Notes under the pieces: generated by a model
The model's database searches: none
What the model saw: the letters and a program-made list of their open reading frames with translations, nothing else
What the model was told of the DNA's origin: nothing
Position numbers and translations under genes: made by a program
Part shown: positions 55,106-63,982 of the stretch, piece after piece
Numbering within the stretch: position 1 is the first letter of the stretch
How the letters are laid out: every line of letters starts with the position of its first letter
Origin: Algihabitans sp965233705
GTDB lineage: Bacteria; Pseudomonadota; Alphaproteobacteria; Kiloniellales; DSM-21159
Reading direction: 5' to 3'
DNA length: 64,000 bases
Assembly (NCBI GenBank): GCA_965233705.1
Contig: CBDDTF010000004.1
Span: forward strand, 620,001-684,000

Positions 55106-56224
55106 ATGCGGCGGCTGCGAGCTGCGAGAGCAAGGCGCGGGGCAACGGCGGCCGCCGTGCTGTCGCGGGTGGCCGTTGGATTGGCCGCGCTGCTGCTGGC
55201 GGGGGCGGCGCTCGTCCAGTCGCCGGGGGCCGCAGCGACGGAGCCCGCCCCGGCGGTGGAGGCCGAGACGCCCTCAGCGGGGCCGCGCGTCGATCTCTCG
55301 CCCGCAGACCGGGATGCCTTGGCGGCGAGCTTGCGCCTGCTGGGCGAGGACCAGCCGGATTCGGCGCTGGCCCGGCTGGAGCGGGCCAGCCGGCAGGGCG
55401 ATCCCGATGCGCTCTTTGCCATCGGCGTGCTGCTGGAGACCGGGCATCGCGGCACGCCGCGCAATCCCGAATTGGCGTTGCGCGCCTACCAGCGCGCCGC
55501 CGAGCTGGGGCAGCCGAAGGCCCAGGTGATCGTCGCCGAGCACATCCTGGCGGGCAGCTTCGGCCCGGTCGATCCCCAGATCGCCCGGGCGCTGCTGGTT
55601 GCGGCGGCGCGGCGGGGCGAGGCGCGGGCGCGCGCGCTGCTGGCCGAACGGGGCTGGACCCGGGGGGAACTGGCGGCCGAAACGCGCCTTGGCCGTCTCC
55701 GGCCCGCCGAGGCGCGGCGCCCGGACCGGTCGGCGATGAGCGGGGCCGCCAGCAAGCTGCGGCAGGGCGAGTCTCCGCAGGCGGGCGAACGGCCCCTCGA
55801 GGCGCCGTTGGTGCAGGTTGCCGTGCGCCGTCCCGCCGCCGCGCCCGAGCCGACCGCCCCCCCGTCAGCCGCCCCCCAGTCAGCCGCCCCCCAGTCAGCC
55901 GAGCCCCAGTCAGCCAACCTCGAGCCAGGCGGTCCCGAGCCGGCCGGGTCGGCTGCCGCCGCGGCGTCGTCGCCCGCCTGGCGCGCCTGGGTGGGGTCGA
56001 TGAAGACCGAGCGGGGCGCGCGCCGCCTGGTCGACGAGTTGCAGGCCGGCTTCGGCACGCTGGCGGCGCGGATGGATCTGCAGATCCACCGTCGCCGGCC
56101 GGAGGGGCAAACCGCCTATCGCCTCTACAGCGAAGCGCAGCCCAGCCGCGCCGCGGCCGCGCGCCTGTGCGCGCAAATCAAGCAGGCGGCCGCCGGGCAG
56201 GACTGCCTGGTGATCCGGGATTGA
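55106..56224 (+). CDS. Sel1-repeat and SPOR-domain secreted protein
   Basis: 372 aa. Signal peptide/anchor (VLSRVAVGLAALLLAGAALVQ), two to three Sel1-like repeats (ARLERASRQGDPDALFAIGVLLETG, ALRAYQRAAELGQPKAQVIVAEHIL, ARALLVAAARRGEARARALLAE), a Pro/Gln/Ser linker from a 15-bp repeat (SAAPQ units), and a C-terminal SPOR domain (AWRAWVGSMKTERGARRLVDELQ...AARLCAQIKQAAAGQDCLVI). SPOR binds denuded peptidoglycan. ATG 55106 follows GGAGAGGGG. Just upstream of the Tad genes; perhaps an envelope factor for pilus assembly. Confidence 0.82.
   Translation: MRRLRAARARRGATAAAVLSRVAVGLAALLLAGAALVQSPGAAATEPAPAVEAETPSAGPRVDLSPADRDALAASLRLLGEDQPDSALARLERASRQGDPDALFAIGVLLETGHRGTPRNPELALRAYQRAAELGQPKAQVIVAEHILAGSFGPVDPQIARALLVAAARRGEARARALLAERGWTRGELAAETRLGRLRPAEARRPDRSAMSGAASKLRQGESPQAGERPLEAPLVQVAVRRPAAAPEPTAPPSAAPQSAAPQSAEPQSANLEPGGPEPAGSAAAAASSPAWRAWVGSMKTERGARRLVDELQAGFGTLAARMDLQIHRRRPEGQTAYRLYSEAQPSRAAAARLCAQIKQAAAGQDCLVIRD
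55866..55925 (+). repeat. 15-bp tandem repeat in the SPOR-protein linker
   Basis: CAGTCAGCCGCCCCC-like units, four copies, coding SAAPQ, SAAPQ, SAEPQ, SANLE. Confidence 0.85.
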
Positions 56225-56229
56225 CGACG

Positions 56230-56682
56230 ATGCTGCAACCGCGCGCCGTCCCGACCCATCAAGCGCCGCGTGCGGGGGCGTTAAGCGCCGACATCCTGCT
56301 GGTCGACGACGACCTCGAGCTGTGGCAGGAGCTGCGCGACCTGCTCACCGGCTGGGGCTACAGCGTCGCCGACTACCGGACGCCGCGCAGCCTGCGGGGC
56401 GAGGAGGGCAGCGTCGACTGCCGGCTGGCGCTGATCGATGTCTTCATGCCGGAGTGCGACGGTATCGAGGTGCTGCGCGCCCTGCGGACCCGCAATCCGA
56501 AGCTGCCGGTGGTCCTGATGAGCGGGCGCGGGCGCCTGGAATGGCCGATGGACTTCCTGCAGCGTTTGCCCGCGCTCGGCGCGCGTGGGCTTCTGCTCAA
56601 GCCCTTCTCGGAGACCGAGCTGGCCGCTACGGTGGCGCGCTTCGCCTTGCCGCCGAAGCCGCCGGCGGCAAGGCAGGGCTGA
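56230..56682 (+). CDS. Single-domain response regulator
   Basis: 150 aa. Receiver domain: acidic pocket LLVDDDLELWQELRD, phospho-acceptor Asp in LALIDVFMPECDGIEVL, Thr/Ser in VVLMSGRG, conserved Lys in LLLKPFSE. No output domain. It starts 5 bp after the SPOR gene. One of three such proteins around this Tad locus, presumably acting by protein contact downstream of the kinase at 60951. Confidence 0.87.
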   Translation: MLQPRAVPTHQAPRAGALSADILLVDDDLELWQELRDLLTGWGYSVADYRTPRSLRGEEGSVDCRLALIDVFMPECDGIEVLRALRTRNPKLPVVLMSGRGRLEWPMDFLQRLPALGARGLLLKPFSETELAATVARFALPPKPPAARQG

Positions 56683-56757
56683 CTTCGGGACGGCCCTGCG
56701 GTCGCCTTGGCCGAGAGCGGCGGGGCGGGGCGGGCGGCGGGGAGCAGAGGCCAGGGC

Positions 56758-57225
56758 GTGCAAACGGAGCTCGTGCAGACGGAGACGGCCGTGTTGGGGC
56801 TGGCCGCCCTGCCCAGCCTGCTGGCCATCGTCGAGGATCTGCGCCGCCGGCGCATCTCCAACCTCTTCTGGCTCGCGCTGGCCCTGCTCGGCGTCGTGCG
56901 GCTCTGGCTGGTCGGCCTGCCACCGTTGGCGAACGTCCTCGTGGCCCTTGCCCTGATCGCGCTGCTGCTGCTCGCCTGGCTACGCGGCCTGCTGGGCGGC
57001 GGCGACGTCAAGCTGCTGGCCGCGTCCTTCCTGCTCTTCGTCGGCGACCTGGCGCTCTATCTCCTGGCGCTGTCGCTGCTGGTCGCCGGTCAGGCCCTGG
57101 TCTGGTGGCCCTGGGCGCGCGGGCCGAAGAAGCGGCGTCGCCTTCCGCTCGGCCTGGCCATCGGAGCGGCCAATCTGGCGCTCGTCGTCCTGCTGGTCGT
57201 CCGCGACCCGGCCGGGGGCGGGTAG
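56758..57225 (+). CDS. cpaA: Prepilin peptidase, TadV/CpaA type (A24)
   Basis: 155 aa. First catalytic Asp in LLAIVEDLRRRRISNLFWL, second in LGGGDVKLLAASFLLF, both in the TadV/CpaA pattern, with about five membrane segments. It processes Flp pilin and TadE/TadG pseudopilins at the inner membrane. Start uncertain: GTG 56758 with AGAGG upstream is taken; GTG 56773, GTG 56788 and a longer TTG frame from 56707 are possible. Confidence 0.86.
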   Translation: MQTELVQTETAVLGLAALPSLLAIVEDLRRRRISNLFWLALALLGVVRLWLVGLPPLANVLVALALIALLLLAWLRGLLGGGDVKLLAASFLLFVGDLALYLLALSLLVAGQALVWWPWARGPKKRRRLPLGLAIGAANLALVVLLVVRDPAGGG

Positions 57226-57419
57226 CCCGATAGCCTCGGCGCGCTGGGCGCGGGCGACCGGCCGCCTTCGGCGCGGCGCGGCCGAATGCTGCCATTTTGG
57301 GGCTTCTTGCTCAGCGGGCCTCTGAATACTGGAGTATAGGGACGGCACGCTCCGGGGCCCGAGGCTGCTTGGGCCTTGCGGGCCCGGTGCGCCACCTGTT
57401 CGGGCGGCGGGGGCTGACG

Positions 57420-57830
57420 ATGACTCTGGGCGAAACCACGCTCCCCATCGACGTTCTGGTCGTCGACGACGACCCGGACATCCTCTTGGAACTGAGCGAC
57501 GTGCTGCGCGGCCGCGGCCTGTCGGTGGTGGCCGCGCGCTCCCTGGCCGACGCCGAGGCCTGTCTGGAGGCCTACCGGCCGGCCGTTGCCCTGGTCGACC
57601 TCGCCTTGGGGCAAGAGTCCGGACTGGTATTCGTCGAGCGCGTGCAGGCGCTGTCTGCGGGGACCCGCAGTGTTCTCATGAGCGGGAACCTTTCCGCGCT
57701 GCAGCAGTTTGGCAGTCGGATGCCAGACGACCTCTTCGTCATAGAGAAGCCGGTTCCGATCGATTTGCTGGCGCGTTTTCTGCGGGGTCTCTTCGGCGAC
57801 TCCGCAATGTCCGATTCGTCAGGGCGTTAG
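57420..57830 (+). CDS. Single-domain response regulator
   Basis: 136 aa. VLVVDDDPDILLELSDVLRGRGL, phospho-acceptor Asp in VALVDLALGQESGLVFV, SVLMSGN, and VIEKPVPIDLLARFLRG with the conserved Lys. No output domain. ATG 57420; a frame from 57297 adds a non-conserved leader. Alone between cpaA and the AT-rich region. Confidence 0.86.
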   Translation: MTLGETTLPIDVLVVDDDPDILLELSDVLRGRGLSVVAARSLADAEACLEAYRPAVALVDLALGQESGLVFVERVQALSAGTRSVLMSGNLSALQQFGSRMPDDLFVIEKPVPIDLLARFLRGLFGDSAMSDSSGR

Positions 57831-58150
57831 CTCCCCTCTGCGCGTGTCGGCTGTGTATCCAGCGTTTGTGTTCTAACAAGTATACAAATTGAGAAAATCT
57901 AGGACGAATGCATGTCGATGCATGAGAAATTCTCTGATATACTAGGAAAAATTCCGCATGTAAGGTTATCGTAACCAATGTATTCATCATGCGATTTGTC
58001 GATTCAGACTTTTTTAATTCTCAAGGCGAAACCTGCCCCACAGTGGATGGAGTTCGTGCCGGTCTGGGTTTAACCCAAGTTGCAGCGGGTTTTCGGGTCG
58101 GTCAGCCTCAACTCCACCACAGGATGTGAATGCCATGAGGAGTAGGGGCT
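57831..58150 (+). other. AT-rich promoter island upstream of tadG
   Basis: A 320-bp gene-free stretch, the most AT-rich of the window. It has several short palindromes: GAGAA-A-TTCTC (57926-57936 region), GGTTA-TCG-TAACC (near 57963-57975), GGGTT-T-AACCC (near 58067-58077) and ATGCATGTCGATGCAT (near 57908-57923). Likely the regulated promoter of the Tad operon, possibly with a 5' leader structure. Confidence 0.6.
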
Positions 58151-59947
58151 GTGCCTGGCATGAGGCCGTCCGGGGCGCGACGATTACTGGGCGAAATCCT
58201 GGCGCGACTTTGGGGCGACCGCGCAGGGTCGGCGATTGTCTGGCTCGTGGCCAGTCTGCCGGCGCTCTTCGGGGTCTCGGCCCTGGCGCTCGACTACGGG
58301 CAGGTCTTCACGCAGCGCCAGCAGCTTCAGGCCGTGGCGGACCTTGCCGCCTTGGAGGCGGCCCGCGCCCTGCCGGACACCGACCTGGCCCGCGCTCGCG
58401 CGCTGGACAGCCTCGCCCGCCAGCTCGACGGCGTGACCTATGACGCCGCGGTGACCTTCGGCGCCTACGGCAGCCGCACCGAGGCGGGAGATTTCCGCTA
58501 TCCGGCGGCCACGCGCTTCCAGGGCGGCGCCGGTCAGGCCAACAGCCTGCGGGTCGAGGTCGAGCGGCGCAGCGACACCCTGTTCGGCACGCTGGTCGAC
58601 TTCGGCCCGCCGCAGGTCGGCGCCTCGGCGGTCGCGGCCCGCTCGGCGGAGTTCGCCAGCCTGGCCATTGCCAGCTCGCTGGCCAGCGTCGACACCGAAC
58701 AGAGCGTCGTCCTCAACTCCTTGCTCGGTTCGCTGCTGGGCACCAGCGTCAACCTTTCGGCGGTGGCCTGGGAAGGCCTGCTGACGACCAATCTGGAGCT
58801 GCTGAGCTTCCTCGAACGGCTTGCCGTCGAGGCCGGCGTCTCGGTGATCGAGACCGACGAGATCCTGGACGCCAGCCTGGCCCTGTCGGACTGGCTGCGG
58901 CTGCTCGGCGACAGCCTGGAGGCCGGCGAAGGCCAGGGGGCGCTGGCGGCGGCGGCCAGCGGCGCCGCGCAGCTCGCCGGCGACCTGGCCGTGGACCCGC
59001 TGCTGCGGGTCGGCGACCTGGTGGCGCTGGAGGCCGGGGAGACGACCTACGGCATGGCGCCGGCGGACACGCTGGTCAACGTCTTCGACCTGGTGCGCCT
59101 GGCCGCCGAGCTGGCCAACGGCCGGCATGGCCTGACCGCCGAGGTGGCGGTGCCGCTGCCGGGCGCCGACATCGCCCTGCGCGCCTTCGCCGTCTCCGGG
59201 CCGCAGCCGATCGCGATCGCGCCGGAGGGCGCGCAGGTGGCGACCTCGCAGCTCCGCGTCCTGCTCGACCTGGGCGTCGGGCTCGACACCTCGACCGCGC
59301 CGGCCCTGGCCGGTCTGGTCGGCAGCCTGCTGCAGGTCGACCTGGAGCTGCTGGTGGACCTGGCGCCGGCCCGGGCCGAGGTCGCGGCCCTGGGCTGCAA
59401 CACCGGCGATCAGCCGCGCTACGTCGACCTCGACGTCACCCCCGGTCTGGCGCGCGTCGGTCTCGGCGACGTCGAGGAGTCGGCCCTGTCGCTGCCGGCC
59501 ACGCCCGCGGTGGAGGAGGCGACGCTGCTGCAGCTCTCGCTGCTGGGCATCCCGGCGGTGCGGGTCAACGCCGTCGCCGACCTGACGGTCAACGGCGCCG
59601 GCGGCCGCGAGCGCTTCTTCGCGCCCTTCGCGCCGCCGCAGGAGCGCACCGTCGGCTCGACCGGCCTGGTCGGCAACCTGGGCAGCGAGCTGATCCAGGA
59701 TCTGGACCTGCGCATCCAGGTGCTGCCCGGCCTGCCGCTGCTCATCAACGGCCTGCTCGATGCCCTGATCAACACGCTGCTGTCGGCCGTCCTGCCGGCG
59801 CTGCAGCTTCTCCTGGGCAACGTGCTGGGGCCGATCCTCGATCCGCTGCTCGACGGTCTGCTGACGGCGCTGGGCATCCAGGTCGGCAGCGCCGACGTGG
59901 CGGTGGGCGGCCTGTCCTGCGGCCAGGTCCGGCTGGTGGCGTCATGA
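58151..59947 (+). CDS. tadG: TadG-like pilus assembly protein
   Basis: 598 aa. N-terminal TadE/G motif and anchor DRAGSAIVWLVASLPALFGVSALALDYGQVFTQRQQLQAVADLAALEAA, then a large secreted domain (repeated Leu-rich segments, e.g. LPALQLLLGNVLGPILDPLLDGLL) seen in DUF2134-type TadG proteins. It is a pseudopilin-like component of the Flp system. GTG 58151 behind AGGAG is used; ATG 58160 is an alternative. ATGA overlap with tadE. Confidence 0.82.
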   Translation: MPGMRPSGARRLLGEILARLWGDRAGSAIVWLVASLPALFGVSALALDYGQVFTQRQQLQAVADLAALEAARALPDTDLARARALDSLARQLDGVTYDAAVTFGAYGSRTEAGDFRYPAATRFQGGAGQANSLRVEVERRSDTLFGTLVDFGPPQVGASAVAARSAEFASLAIASSLASVDTEQSVVLNSLLGSLLGTSVNLSAVAWEGLLTTNLELLSFLERLAVEAGVSVIETDEILDASLALSDWLRLLGDSLEAGEGQGALAAAASGAAQLAGDLAVDPLLRVGDLVALEAGETTYGMAPADTLVNVFDLVRLAAELANGRHGLTAEVAVPLPGADIALRAFAVSGPQPIAIAPEGAQVATSQLRVLLDLGVGLDTSTAPALAGLVGSLLQVDLELLVDLAPARAEVAALGCNTGDQPRYVDLDVTPGLARVGLGDVEESALSLPATPAVEEATLLQLSLLGIPAVRVNAVADLTVNGAGGRERFFAPFAPPQERTVGSTGLVGNLGSELIQDLDLRIQVLPGLPLLINGLLDALINTLLSAVLPALQLLLGNVLGPILDPLLDGLLTALGIQVGSADVAVGGLSCGQVRLVAS

Positions 59948-60432
59948 GCGCGCCCGCCGGTCGCCGCGCCCCGCGCCCCCTGCGTGCCTTGCGCGCCTTG
60001 CGCGTCCTGCCGCCGCTGCGCCTGTCGCGGCGCCTTTGGGCCGACCGCGAGGGCGGCGCGATGGTCGAGTTCGTGCTCGTGCTGCCGCTGCTGCTGACCC
60101 TCTTCTTCGGGCTGCTGCTGTGGGGCGAGAGCCTGTTCATCCAGCAGCAGGTGAGCTGGGCCTCGGCCGAGCTGGCGCGCACCGCCGGCGTCGGCGAGGC
60201 CCCCGACGACCGCGAGGCGCTGTTCGACGCGCTGGCCGACCAGGTGCTCGCGACCTTCTTCTTTCCCGCCTGCGCCGAGGCGGCCTTCGCCGAGACCGCC
60301 GAGCGGGTCACGGTGACCGTGACCTACGACATGGCGCGGGCCGAGACCTGCCGCTTCGTGCCGGCGCTGCCCTTCGTGCCGGCCCCCAGCGCCTTCGAAT
60401 CCCAGCGCGAAATCCTAGTGAGTGTCCCATGA
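59944..60432 (+). CDS. tadE: TadE-like pseudopilin
   Basis: 162 aa. Basic N-terminus, then the TadE pattern EGGAMVEFVLVLPLLLTLFFGLLLWGESLF with the Gly/Glu cleavage pattern for the prepilin peptidase. ATGA overlaps on both sides join it to tadG and the next small gene. Confidence 0.87.
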   Translation: MSAPAGRRAPRPLRALRALRVLPPLRLSRRLWADREGGAMVEFVLVLPLLLTLFFGLLLWGESLFIQQQVSWASAELARTAGVGEAPDDREALFDALADQVLATFFFPACAEAAFAETAERVTVTVTYDMARAETCRFVPALPFVPAPSAFESQREILVSVP

Positions 60433-60719
60433 GAGCCCTGAAGCCCCGTCTTCTGGCCGGCCTGGTGCCGGTCCTCCTGCTCCTGTCGGCGGCTCCGGCC
60501 GCCGCCCAGGAGAACGGCGGCAGCGCCGCGGCGCCCGCCGATTCCCCAGCGCAGCCCCCCAGCAGGGCGAAAGAGATCCTGCGCTTGCAGTGGGACTCGC
60601 GACCCGCCTTGCCCGAGGCCCTGTCCCAGGGGCCGACCGGCGAGGAGGCGAGCGAGATCTACGAAGCCGACATCGAGAGTCCCGAGCTCGATGTTTCCAC
60701 CAGCAGTGAAAGGAACTGA
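60429..60719 (+). CDS. Small secreted hypothetical protein in the Tad locus
   Basis: 96 aa. Signal peptide (LLAGLVPVLLLLSAAPAAAQ), then a short acidic/Ser/Pro-rich mature region (ILRLQWDSRPALPEAL, EEASEIYEADIESPELD). No family recognised. The ATGA overlap with tadE and its place just before flp argue that it is a true gene, perhaps a locus-specific pilus accessory factor. Confidence 0.68.
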   Translation: MRALKPRLLAGLVPVLLLLSAAPAAAQENGGSAAAPADSPAQPPSRAKEILRLQWDSRPALPEALSQGPTGEEASEIYEADIESPELDVSTSSERN

Positions 60720-60723
60720 GACC

Positions 60724-60933
60724 ATGACGCACACGCTCAAGACCCTTCTGCAACGGCTCCACCGCGACTGCGAGGGGGCGGCCGCGGTCGAGTACGCCCT
60801 GATCGCCGCCCTCATCTCGGTCGCCGCCATCGCCGTGCTCGATCCCGTCGGCACCGGTGTCTCGCAGGTGCTCGGCTCGGTCTGCGACGAGATCGCCGGC
60901 GTGTCCGGCGTGTCGATCACCTGCCCGAGCTGA
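60724..60933 (+). CDS. flp: Flp/Fap pilin (type IVb prepilin)
   Basis: 69 aa. Short leader ending at Gly, then the Flp motif (G|AAAVEYALIAALISVAAIAVL) with Glu at +5 and Tyr at +6, and a short C-terminal tail with two Cys. AAAGGA ribosome site. It is the major pilus subunit, cut by the CpaA peptidase. Just upstream of the kinase/regulator/cpaB genes. Confidence 0.93.
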   Translation: MTHTLKTLLQRLHRDCEGAAAVEYALIAALISVAAIAVLDPVGTGVSQVLGSVCDEIAGVSGVSITCPS

Positions 60934-60950
60934 CGCGCGTCGAACGGAGG

Positions 60951-62690
60951 ATGAGAGCGGACGTGTCGACGCGCGCGACCATGACCGAGGGGCCGGACGG
61001 CCGTCACGCGGCGGCCGGCCTGCCGGCCGCCGTGACGCCCGACCTGTTGGTCGAGCTGGACCGGGACGGCCGTCTCGGCCGGGCCGTGGCGCTCAGCGCC
61101 TGGGCGCGCGGCCTGCCGCTGGCCCGTCTGCGCGGCCGGCGTTGGTCGGACGTGGTCGCGGCCGACACGCCCGAGCTCGCCACCGACTGGGGCGACAGTC
61201 CGGCGCCGCCGCTGCGCTGTTTCGAGGGGTGGTTGCGCCTGCCCGACGCCGAGCAGGCGGTCGTGTTCTTCGCCCTGCCGCAAGCGCCGGGGGGCGGCGT
61301 GCTGGTCTACGGCTTCGGGCGGGACGGCAGCGGTCTGTCCTTCGGCCACAGCGCCTGGGCGGCGCGCCAAATCCGCGAGCAGATTCTGATGGCCGAGACG
61401 GAGCAGCGGCTGCGCCTGGAGGCGGAGGTGCTGCTCGCCAGTCTCAGGGCCCTGCTCGAAGAGGCGGGGCTGCAGCAGATCTGCGGGCGCATCATCGCCG
61501 AGTTCGCCAGGATCATTCCCCACGCGCTGGGCCTGGTGCTGCAGCGCCAGGGCGACGGCAGCCTGGCGGTCACGGCGGCCAGCGACGGCGACTGCCTGGG
61601 CCTGGTGTTCCGCCAGCGCAGCGACCTGCTGGCCGCCGAGCAGAGCGTCGCCCGCCTGGCCTCGCTCCCGGCGGTACTCGCGGCCACCGACCGCCGTGCG
61701 GCCGGTTTGCTCGGCCGCGTGGGTACGACGCTGGGCGAGGCTGCCTTGGTCACGCGCCTGCAGATCCGGCAGGAAACCGCCTTCTTCCTGCTGGTCGCGC
61801 AGCCGGACCGGCCGTTTCCCGACCGGGCCAGCCTGCTGCTGGAGCGTCTCGCCCTGATCGCGCGCCATGCCTTCGAGGGGGAGGAGCGGCGCCGCACCAT
61901 CACCAACCTCGCCAAGTTCGCCTCCATGGGCGAACTGATGAGCATCATCGCCCACGAGGTGAACCAGCCGCTCACCGTGATCAGCATGGCGGCGGAGAAC
62001 GCGCGGGTGGCGATCGACCGGATCGAGACCGACGAGCAGCGCCAGGCCGTCAAGCAGCGGCTGCGGCGCGTCCAGCAGAACGTCGACAAGGTCGGCCAGA
62101 TCATCAACTCGATCCGGCGGCTGGCGCACCCCGGCTACGACCGCCAGGGCGTGCCGCGCGCCCGCCTCGGCCAGGCGGTCAGCGGCGTCGCCGAGTTCAT
62201 GGACGGCAGCCTGGCGCGCAGCGGCGTCAAGCTGCGCGTCGGCCGCAGCGGCCCGGACGGCTACCTCGCCGCCCATCCGGTCAGCCTGCAGCAGGTGCTG
62301 ATCAACCTGATCAGCAACGGCCGCGACGCGGTGGTGCAGGCCCTGCACGACGGCCGGCTGGAGGCGGAGGGCTGGGTCGCCGTCGATGCCGAGGTCGACG
62401 CCGAAGCCGGCCGCGCCCGCGTGCGGGTGAGCGACAACGGCGGCGGCATCCCCGAGGAGCTGCGCGAGCGGATCTTCGAGCGCTTCTTCACCCTGAAGGA
62501 AAGCGGCCGGGGCAGCGGCCTGGGCCTCAGCATCGTGCAGGAACTGGTGGCCGAGATGGGCGGCCGCATCGCCGTCGAGAACGCCGCGGCCGGCGCCGTC
62601 TTCACCCTGGAACTGCCGCTGGCCGAGACGCGGGCCGAGGCGGCGATGCCCGACCAACCGGGCGGGCGTGACGGGGGCCTGGACCGATGA
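60951..62690 (+). CDS. Sensor histidine kinase within the Tad operon
   Basis: 579 aa, no membrane segment. A ~130-residue N-terminal domain, then a GAF-like region (LLEEAGLQQICGRIIAEFARI...ETAFFLLVAQPDRPF), then HisKA with IAHEVNQPLTVISMAAENAR (phospho-His) and HATPase (LINLISNGRDAVVQAL, VSDNGGGIPEELRERIFERFFT, GSGLGLSIVQELVAEMGG). Start could be ATG 60951, GTG 60963 or ATG 60981. ATGA overlap with the next receiver gene. It probably controls pilus production through the nearby single-domain receivers. Confidence 0.86.
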   Translation: MRADVSTRATMTEGPDGRHAAAGLPAAVTPDLLVELDRDGRLGRAVALSAWARGLPLARLRGRRWSDVVAADTPELATDWGDSPAPPLRCFEGWLRLPDAEQAVVFFALPQAPGGGVLVYGFGRDGSGLSFGHSAWAARQIREQILMAETEQRLRLEAEVLLASLRALLEEAGLQQICGRIIAEFARIIPHALGLVLQRQGDGSLAVTAASDGDCLGLVFRQRSDLLAAEQSVARLASLPAVLAATDRRAAGLLGRVGTTLGEAALVTRLQIRQETAFFLLVAQPDRPFPDRASLLLERLALIARHAFEGEERRRTITNLAKFASMGELMSIIAHEVNQPLTVISMAAENARVAIDRIETDEQRQAVKQRLRRVQQNVDKVGQIINSIRRLAHPGYDRQGVPRARLGQAVSGVAEFMDGSLARSGVKLRVGRSGPDGYLAAHPVSLQQVLINLISNGRDAVVQALHDGRLEAEGWVAVDAEVDAEAGRARVRVSDNGGGIPEELRERIFERFFTLKESGRGSGLGLSIVQELVAEMGGRIAVENAAAGAVFTLELPLAETRAEAAMPDQPGGRDGGLDR

Positions 62691-63058
62691 GCGGGCGCAG
62701 ACTGGAAGTGCTGGTGGTCGACGACGACCGCGACCTGGCGGAGGAGCTGGCCGCCCTGGTGACCGCTTACGGCCACCGTGCGGCCGTCGACCACGACGGG
62801 CAGGCGGCCTTCGCCGCGTTTCACGGCGAAGCCTTCGACCTGATCCTGATGGACATCAACATGCCGCTCTGGGACGGCACGCGCGCGGCGGAAGCGATGG
62901 GATCGCTGCGCCCCGACGCGCGGATCGTGCTGATGAGCGGCGACGAAGGCGCCATCGCGCGGGCCGGCCAGGGCCGCCTGCCGGTGGTGACGATTCTCAC
63001 AAAGCCGCTCGATCCCGCGCAGATCCGGGGTCTGCTGGCGGCCATCGCGGAGTCCTGA
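62687..63058 (+). CDS. Single-domain response regulator, coupled to the kinase
   Basis: 123 aa. VLVVDDDRDLAEELAALVTAYGH, phospho-acceptor Asp in LILMDINMPLWDGTRAAEA, IVLMSGDEGA, Lys in TILTKPLDPAQI. ATGA overlap with the kinase gene and 3 bp before cpaB. It is the probable cognate partner of the kinase. Confidence 0.9.
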   Translation: MSGRRLEVLVVDDDRDLAEELAALVTAYGHRAAVDHDGQAAFAAFHGEAFDLILMDINMPLWDGTRAAEAMGSLRPDARIVLMSGDEGAIARAGQGRLPVVTILTKPLDPAQIRGLLAAIAES

Positions 63059-63061
63059 GCC

Positions 63062-63982
63062 ATGTTCTCGAAGAGTCTGCCTTTCCTCGTCGCGCTGCTG
63101 GTGCTGGTCGGGCTCGCCTTCGGCGCGCTCGGGCTGCTCAGCTCGGGCGGGGAGGAGCCGGGCTCCGGCCTCCAGGCCCGGCCGGCGGAGCCGGCGGTCG
63201 AGTTGCAGTCGGTGGTCGTCGCCGCCGAGCCGATCGAGCGTGGCAGCCTGGTTACGGCGGCGCAGGTGACCACCGTCAAGATGCAGGCGCCGGCCCCCGC
63301 CGCGGCCCTGCCGAGCCCCGACCTGGCGGTCGGTCGCACCGCGCTGGCGGCCATCTCGGACGGCCAGCTCGTCACCCGCGACCTGGTGGCCGAGTCCCCC
63401 GACGGGCGCGGCGGCCTGGCGCTGCTGGTGCCGCCGGGCAAGCGCGCGGTGGCCCTGCGCATCACCGACGAGATCGCGGTCGGCAACTTCCTGGTCGCCG
63501 GCGACCGGGTCGACGTCTTCGTGCGCCTGACCCCGAGCCGCGAGGGCGAGGCGGCGGCGCCGACCAGCCTGACCGCCGAGCGCCGCTCCTTCGCGGTGCT
63601 GCAGGACATCGAGGTGCTCTCCTTCGGCGAGGCGCTGCGGGTCAACACCGAAGGCGAGGCGGTGCGCGCCCAGACGGTCACCCTGGCGGTCGCGGCGGAG
63701 CAGGCCAACACCCTCAACCTGCTGGCCGAGCTGGGCTCCTTCTACCTGGCGCTGCGCCACCCGAGCGACGACCAGCGCCTGGAGTCCGAGTTCCTCTCCC
63801 TGGAGGACCTGGTGCGCACGCCGGAGGAGGCCGAAGCCCTCGCCGCCGCCACCGCGACCGCCGAGCCGGCACCCGCCCAGACCGCCGGGCGCGCCCGGCC
63901 GGAGCCGCACCGCGTCGTCGTGATCCGGGCCGGTGTGCCCACCATCGAAGCCGTTACCGGAACCTCTGGAGCCAAGCCCTGA
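63062..63982 (+). CDS. cpaB: Flp pilus assembly protein CpaB/RcpC
   Basis: 306 aa. N-terminal membrane segment, then the SAF domain (VVVAAEPIERGSLVTAAQVTTVKM, ISDGQLVTRDLVAES), and the RcpC domain (GKRAVALRITDEIAVGNFLVAGDRVDVFVRLT, VLQDIEVLSFGE, TLAVAAEQANTLNLLAELGSFYLALRHP). It works in the periplasm with the CpaC secretin. Its stop overlaps the next ATG. Confidence 0.9.
   Translation: MFSKSLPFLVALLVLVGLAFGALGLLSSGGEEPGSGLQARPAEPAVELQSVVVAAEPIERGSLVTAAQVTTVKMQAPAPAAALPSPDLAVGRTALAAISDGQLVTRDLVAESPDGRGGLALLVPPGKRAVALRITDEIAVGNFLVAGDRVDVFVRLTPSREGEAAAPTSLTAERRSFAVLQDIEVLSFGEALRVNTEGEAVRAQTVTLAVAAEQANTLNLLAELGSFYLALRHPSDDQRLESEFLSLEDLVRTPEEAEALAAATATAEPAPAQTAGRARPEPHRVVVIRAGVPTIEAVTGTSGAKP

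Noticed and set aside
60324..62657. Long minus-strand open frame opposite the histidine kinase
   Set aside because: Low-complexity antisense shadow; the kinase motifs are on the plus strand.
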